DNA of 64,000 bases, taken from contig JADZDD010000038.1 in NCBI GenBank assembly GCA_020851235.1, positions 62,001 through 126,000 on the forward strand. The letters run 5' to 3'. The notes under the pieces were generated by a model that worked only from the letters and a program-made list of their open reading frames with translations, was not told the DNA's origin and searched no databases. The first letter of the stretch is position 1. Each line of letters starts with the position of its first letter. A program made the translations under genes and the position numbers. The stretch is from Burkholderiales bacterium (GTDB taxonomy: Bacteria; Pseudomonadota; Gammaproteobacteria; Burkholderiales; Casimicrobiaceae). This document shows, piece after piece, positions 59,862 through 64,000 of this stretch.

Positions 59862-61049
59862 CTATCCTACTTTGACAAGCGCCGCGGCTTCGGGATCGTA
59901 GATGTAACCGGTGATGCTTCCATCCTTGATACGCACCACTGCCTCGTCAATGACGAACAGCGGAACCAGAAACCATTCCTCGGGCTGCACGGGGTGACCG
60001 AAGCGATCATTTATGGTGATGTTCAACCGTGCGGACGCGAACAACCTGTGGAACAGGTTCTCCATCCGGGTGCGGTTGATACCTGCGAGCTTGTAGGTCG
60101 CGACCACTTCGACCTTCGCCAGCAGATAGGTGGCGTCATGCTCGGCGTTCGCGATGCGCGTCTCCACCCTGCCGCCGGTCACGCCTAGCTTGTGGATGAG
60201 ATCGCGGTGCTGCGCGACATAAGGATGATCGGACAAGGAGCGCAGGACGTAGATCGTGCCGCTTTCAACATCATCGGCCTCAAGCTCGCCGCCGAAGGAT
60301 AGTTGCCCACTCTCGGGCGAGGCCAGTCGCCGGGCGGCCGGGTCGTTGTAGAAAGCGCGCTGGAGTGAGCGCAGCAACAGATTGCTCTCGGTGCGGTTGG
60401 AGAAGATGAGGCGCAGGCGGCTGTCCACCTCTCCGGCGGTGGTTTTCAGGGGCTCGCCAACCTCGGCGACATAGAGCGTGATGCCATCGAGTACGAAGAA
60501 GTCCCCGGCTTCAATCGCACGGCGACCCGCGGCGATGGGTTGGGACTGACGCAACCCTGTCTTGACTTCCTTGGCTACACGCTCGAAGAGGGGCTTGAAG
60601 ACCTGGAAGTCCGAGCAAGGCTTGCGATCCGCGATCTCCTCGGCAACGCGCTTGTCGGCGCTGGTACGGACATGGCGCAGGACGGAAATGTCGTCCGCGC
60701 CGGCACCTTCGGCCAGCTCGGCGGCCAAGTCGTCGATGTCGATGGCTTCCTCTCCCGAAGCGGCAACAGCAGGCGCTCCGACGAGCAAGCCCTGATGGTC
60801 TAGCGGCTCCAGCAAGGCGCGGCAATCCGGGAGCGCGCGCAAACGGTCGAGTCGCACGGCGTAGAGGCGTTCGAAGATGTCGCGGTCCTCACCGTGCTGC
60901 GGCGCGCGCCCGTGCCTTGCGGTGAAGCGCTGGATCTCCTCGAAACCCGCGATGACGCGCTCCTCGCTGGCTGGGCGACCGCCCATTTTCTCGGGCGGCG
61001 CGAACTCGGCAAGCTCTGCGGCGAGCTCGTCAAGATCGGAGTCATGCAT
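59862..61049 (-). CDS. GIY-YIG nuclease-domain protein (YeeC-like)
   Basis: The 395 residues end in a GIY-YIG domain of the T5orf172 type: GTIYVLRS (264-271, GIY-like strand), HKLGVTGG (286-293, YIG-like strand), R294/R298 and the metal-binding Glu E330 in RMENLFHRLF. The N-terminal half carries two short acidic repeats, DLDELAAELAE (5-15) and DIDDLAAELAE (105-115), and a middle domain (about 140-260) without a recognised family. It is the last of three overlapping minus-strand genes; its start overlaps the helicase end by eight bases. Probably the nuclease of the system; B. subtilis YeeC is the best known relative by layout. Confidence 0.78.
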   Translation of the reverse strand: MHDSDLDELAAELAEFAPPEKMGGRPASEERVIAGFEEIQRFTARHGRAPQHGEDRDIFERLYAVRLDRLRALPDCRALLEPLDHQGLLVGAPAVAASGEEAIDIDDLAAELAEGAGADDISVLRHVRTSADKRVAEEIADRKPCSDFQVFKPLFERVAKEVKTGLRQSQPIAAGRRAIEAGDFFVLDGITLYVAEVGEPLKTTAGEVDSRLRLIFSNRTESNLLLRSLQRAFYNDPAARRLASPESGQLSFGGELEADDVESGTIYVLRSLSDHPYVAQHRDLIHKLGVTGGRVETRIANAEHDATYLLAKVEVVATYKLAGINRTRMENLFHRLFASARLNITINDRFGHPVQPEEWFLVPLFVIDEAVVRIKDGSITGYIYDPEAAALVKVG

Positions 61050-63096
61050 ATCGCCCCTCCGCCTTGAAGCGCATGAAGGCGGCCGCCCCTTCGGCCATGC
61101 GTCGCTCCCAGGGATCCTGGGAATCGAGCGCCGGAATACGGCTGCGCTCCTTTTTGAACTGGACGGCGCGAACGGCCAGGTCCTTGGCCTCGTCCGGCGT
61201 CAGGCTCGTGCGCTTGGCTGAGATGGCCGCCGCGACCTGTTTCAAGCTGTCCTCGCTCATGGTCTTGGCAAGGATGGCGTAGGCTTCTCCGAAGGGGTTG
61301 ATGCGGTCGATCAGGTCGATGTCCAACTCCCTCACGTCCATCGCGAAGCGGCGCACGCCGTCGATCAGGGCGGTATTAGGCGACCCCTCGCTCTCGCCTT
61401 CGGTGACAAGCCGCTTGGCCTGCTGCGTGAGGTTGAGGGCGGCGATGGCGTGCTGGCGCACGGCCTCCTGATCTTCGGAGTCAAGCTCGGGATACTTGTC
61501 CTTGATGATCTTCCCCATGCGAACCTGCGTCAGCTCCTCGGGCACCAGCTCCTCATCGAACAGCCCGCGCTCGATGGTGGGCTTGTCCTGCACGAAGGCC
61601 GCGATCACCTCGTTCAAGTCCTCCTGACAGATTCGCACCGCCTCCTTGCTCTTGGGCTCGGCGATGCCCTTGATCTCGATCTGGTACGCCCCTGTCTGCT
61701 CATTGATACCGACATTGCACCGGGCCGGATCGTAGCCACCTTCGCCATAGTTGACACCCGGCGTCGGGCCACTGTCGGCGTGCTTGGGCTTGAACTCGAA
61801 GCGCGGAGCGAGAACCTGCTCCATCAGTAGGCTCGCTGCGATGGCCTTCAACGTATCGTTTACGGCCTCGGTGACCGCTTCCTCGGCTGCATCCGGCTCC
61901 GCGATCAGGTTGGTGAACCGCGCGCGGGTCTTGCCGGGCGCATCGCGGGTAGCTCGGCCGATGATCTGCACGATCTCGGTCAGGCTGGCGCGGTAGCCCA
62001 CGGTCAGCGCATGTTCGCACCAGATCCAATCGAAGCCTTCCTTCGCCATGCCCAGCGCAATGATGATGTCCACGTGATCCCGGTTGTCCTTCTGTGCCGG
62101 GTCTTTGAGCGCGGCGGACACGCGGTCACGCTTGGCGATGTCATCGTCGACGAGATCCGCGATCCGCAGTACCCGGCCATCGGGGCGCTTGACGAGTTGG
62201 AAGCCGGTGCGGGCGTCGATACCTTGCCACTCTCCCAGCGCCTCGATGATGTGCTCCACTTCTCTCATCTTGTCTTTCGTGCTCTCGCGCGAATTGACGT
62301 TGGGGATGTGGATGATGGTCTTCTCGGCAGGATCCAGGACACTGAGGATGTCATCGACGTAGGGACCGCCGTAGAAGAAATATCCGATGTCGAGCTGTTT
62401 GAGGTACTCGTAACCGTTGAGCTGTTCGTAGTAGGTGTAGGTGACGGTATCGAACTTCGACTCGTCCTGTGGCGCGAGAACGGCCTCGGCGTCACCCCGG
62501 AAGTAGGAGCCGGTCATGGCGACAATGTGCGTCTTGCCACGCGCAATGAACTGACCCAGGTGCGTGCCCAGCTTGTTGTCGGGGTTTGCCGATACGTGAT
62601 GAAACTCATCGACGGCGATCAGGCGGTCGTCGAACGCATCCACGCCGTAAGCATCGACCGCAAAGCGGAAGGTCGCATGGGTGCAGACCAGCACCTTGTC
62701 GTCGCCTTCAAGGAATGCGCCCAGCGACTTAACCTTCCCGCCGTTGTCGTTGCCTGGTGCGTTGCACAGGTTCCACTTGGGCTCGACCTGCCAGTCGGAC
62801 CAGAAGCCGTACTTCGACAGCGGCTCGTCGTTGAAGCTGGCACCGATGGTCTTCTCTGGCACGACGATGAGGGCCTGCTTGATGCCCTGGTTCTTGAGCT
62901 TGTCGAGTGCCACGAACATCAGCGCACGGCTCTTGCCCGAGGCTGGCGGCGACTTGATAAGCAGGTATTGCTCGCCCCGCTTCTCGTAGGCCCGCTCCTG
63001 CATGGGCCGCATCCCAAGAGCATTGGCCCTTGTCGATGCGCCGTTTCGGGCGTAGGTGACGGAAACGGACGGTACGGCCTTAGTCTTGTCGCTCAT
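61042..63096 (-). CDS. superfamily 2 DExH helicase (YeeB-like)
   Basis: The 684 residues form an SF2 helicase/translocase related to type I/III restriction ATPases. Motifs in order: Walker A PPASGKS (50-56), Walker B DEFH (163-166), motif III MTGSY (194-198) and motif VI QIIGRATR (377-384). The C-terminal 300 residues are helical and specific to the group. No nuclease motif is seen, so cutting is probably done by a partner. The start overlaps the methyltransferase stop by four bases, the end overlaps the GIY-YIG gene by eight. Confidence 0.88.
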   Translation of the reverse strand: MSDKTKAVPSVSVTYARNGASTRANALGMRPMQERAYEKRGEQYLLIKSPPASGKSRALMFVALDKLKNQGIKQALIVVPEKTIGASFNDEPLSKYGFWSDWQVEPKWNLCNAPGNDNGGKVKSLGAFLEGDDKVLVCTHATFRFAVDAYGVDAFDDRLIAVDEFHHVSANPDNKLGTHLGQFIARGKTHIVAMTGSYFRGDAEAVLAPQDESKFDTVTYTYYEQLNGYEYLKQLDIGYFFYGGPYVDDILSVLDPAEKTIIHIPNVNSRESTKDKMREVEHIIEALGEWQGIDARTGFQLVKRPDGRVLRIADLVDDDIAKRDRVSAALKDPAQKDNRDHVDIIIALGMAKEGFDWIWCEHALTVGYRASLTEIVQIIGRATRDAPGKTRARFTNLIAEPDAAEEAVTEAVNDTLKAIAASLLMEQVLAPRFEFKPKHADSGPTPGVNYGEGGYDPARCNVGINEQTGAYQIEIKGIAEPKSKEAVRICQEDLNEVIAAFVQDKPTIERGLFDEELVPEELTQVRMGKIIKDKYPELDSEDQEAVRQHAIAALNLTQQAKRLVTEGESEGSPNTALIDGVRRFAMDVRELDIDLIDRINPFGEAYAILAKTMSEDSLKQVAAAISAKRTSLTPDEAKDLAVRAVQFKKERSRIPALDSQDPWERRMAEGAAAFMRFKAEGRYA

Positions 63097-64000
63097 GCGT
63101 TGGCTCCCGCTCTGCGCTTCGTGCGCTTGGCCGGTGCAGCCGAAGCCGTCATCTTGGTATAGAGGTCAAACAGCTTCTCCAGCCGCTCGGTGTCGTTCTT
63201 GAAGCGGCGACCGATGTAGATGCGCTCCAGCACTTCGTCGTTGCGATCATGGGCGGCGCGCAGATCAGCGGGCATGTTCTCGGGGTCGTAAAGGTCCGCA
63301 ATGGTCGCAGGAAAGTGATGCTCCCGCGCCAGCAAGATATCCTCTGCGCAGCGTGTCAGGTCGGCCTTGTTCTTCTCAGTCAGCAACGGAATGGGGAAGC
63401 TGTTGTAGCAAACCCCCGAGGAGTATCTGAAGTCGGATTTCATTCGTCCTGCGGTAATCGAAACCCACGCCAGGTGAATCTGCGAACAAATTACTGAGAG
63501 CACGTATATCGGGGCATCGTAGATCGCCTGCGCAGCATCCGAAATAATGATGTCGCCGCTCAGGAGTCCAACCGGTATGTAGGGGCGCCGCTCCGACGAA
63601 ACGCGAGGTACAATGATTTGAGTCGAATTGCCAACAATGGTTCGTTCAAATCGATGAGGAGTGGCAAGGCCCAATTTGCCGCGTTCACTGCCGCTACGTC
63701 GGTATTCGACAATCGCATCAAGGCGCGTTTTGATAGCAGGAATTGACTGAGCGAGATTCGCTTGATCGTCTTCAATCCACAGGCACGACCTCTCAATGCC
63801 ATTGATGAACTCCATGGAGCCGAGAATCTTTTTGATGAGCGGGGACGCCTCTGGATGACTTTCGAGCAGACGATCTCTGTCCTCTGGTGACAGCATGAAG
63901 TTACCCTTGTCGCGAGGAATATTGCCAGCAACCATTGGTGGCAAGTCAGAGATCGGGCTGGGATGCTTCTCTACGATGATGTTCTTACCTGCGATCAGAT
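63093..64000 (-). CDS. MmeI-like DNA methyltransferase, C-terminal part (cut by window edge)
   Basis: About 300 C-terminal residues are in the window; the catalytic methyltransferase domain lies beyond base 64000. What is seen is the target-recognition and tail part of the MmeI/YeeA family: KNIIVEKHPSPISDLPPMVA, LGSMEFINGIERSCLWI, GRMKSDFRYSSGVCYNSFPI and the closing TIADLYDPENMPADLRAAHD then LFDLYTKMT. These enzymes methylate adenine in a specific sequence; some carry a nuclease domain at the N-terminus (type IIG), which cannot be checked here. It heads the overlapping operon. Base composition is much lower in GC than the core genes. Confidence 0.82.
   Translation of the reverse strand, partial: LIAGKNIIVEKHPSPISDLPPMVAGNIPRDKGNFMLSPEDRDRLLESHPEASPLIKKILGSMEFINGIERSCLWIEDDQANLAQSIPAIKTRLDAIVEYRRSGSERGKLGLATPHRFERTIVGNSTQIIVPRVSSERRPYIPVGLLSGDIIISDAAQAIYDAPIYVLSVICSQIHLAWVSITAGRMKSDFRYSSGVCYNSFPIPLLTEKNKADLTRCAEDILLAREHHFPATIADLYDPENMPADLRAAHDRNDEVLERIYIGRRFKNDTERLEKLFDLYTKMTASAAPAKRTKRRAGANA

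Noticed and set aside
63093-63944. A complete 283-residue gene starting at 63944
   Set aside because: The frame is open through the window edge and the residues before 63944 match the methyltransferase family, so it is a partial gene.

Overview
This is a GC-rich window with tightly packed genes, most likely from a betaproteobacterium (Burkholderiales-like). Two blocks support this. One is the run ndk-rlmN-pilW-rodZ-hisS-yfgM-bamB-der-hfq-hflX-hflK-hflC-DUF2065-hisZ-purA. The other is suhB / trmJ-cysE-iscR-iscS-iscU-iscA-hscB-hscA-fdx-iscX. HisZ, DUF1631 and DUF2065 also fit. No rRNA gene or CRISPR array is present; there is one tRNA gene, tRNA-Leu(CAG).

Layout. 1-8062: mainly minus-strand genes: ppc (cut by the window edge), an MltB-type lytic transglycosylase, a MaoC-like protein, a CinA-N/MoCF protein and a DUF1631 protein, with pyrD on the plus strand. 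8287-20004: minus strand: hrpA, a 1142-residue CPBP membrane protease with a duplicated domain, pntB, pntA and a tartrate dehydrogenase. 20194-39950: plus strand: two transporters, accA, tilS, then the long ndk-to-purA block for translation, type IV pili, cell shape, outer-membrane assembly, RNA regulation and protease control, ending in a purine phosphoribosyltransferase-like gene. 40032-44170: tRNA-Leu, rnr, a 1-Cys peroxiredoxin and serB. 44198-50751: a complete isc iron-sulfur operon with cysE upstream; both iscR and cysE have good matches to the type 1 IscR operator. 50781-57455: a DUF3667 membrane protein, trmJ, suhB, a secreted subtilase with a C-terminal DUF5648-like domain, an AI-2E-type membrane protein and a lone ComJ-like protein.

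From about 57456 to the end the character changes. A 461-base gap holds an inverted repeat, tandem 10-base repeats and a leftward terminator. It is followed by a small HTH protein, a frameshifted reading frame, two orphan genes and a fragment of an IS21-type transposase. Then come three overlapping minus-strand genes: an MmeI-like DNA methyltransferase (cut by the window edge), a DExH helicase and a GIY-YIG protein. I read this as the edge of a mobile island. The three-gene cassette resembles Bacillus yeeA-yeeB-yeeC and is the best candidate here for a poorly described, probably phage-directed restriction-like system. Base composition supports transfer: the row at 63601-63660 has 26 G+C of 60, against 45 of 60 at 23401-23460.
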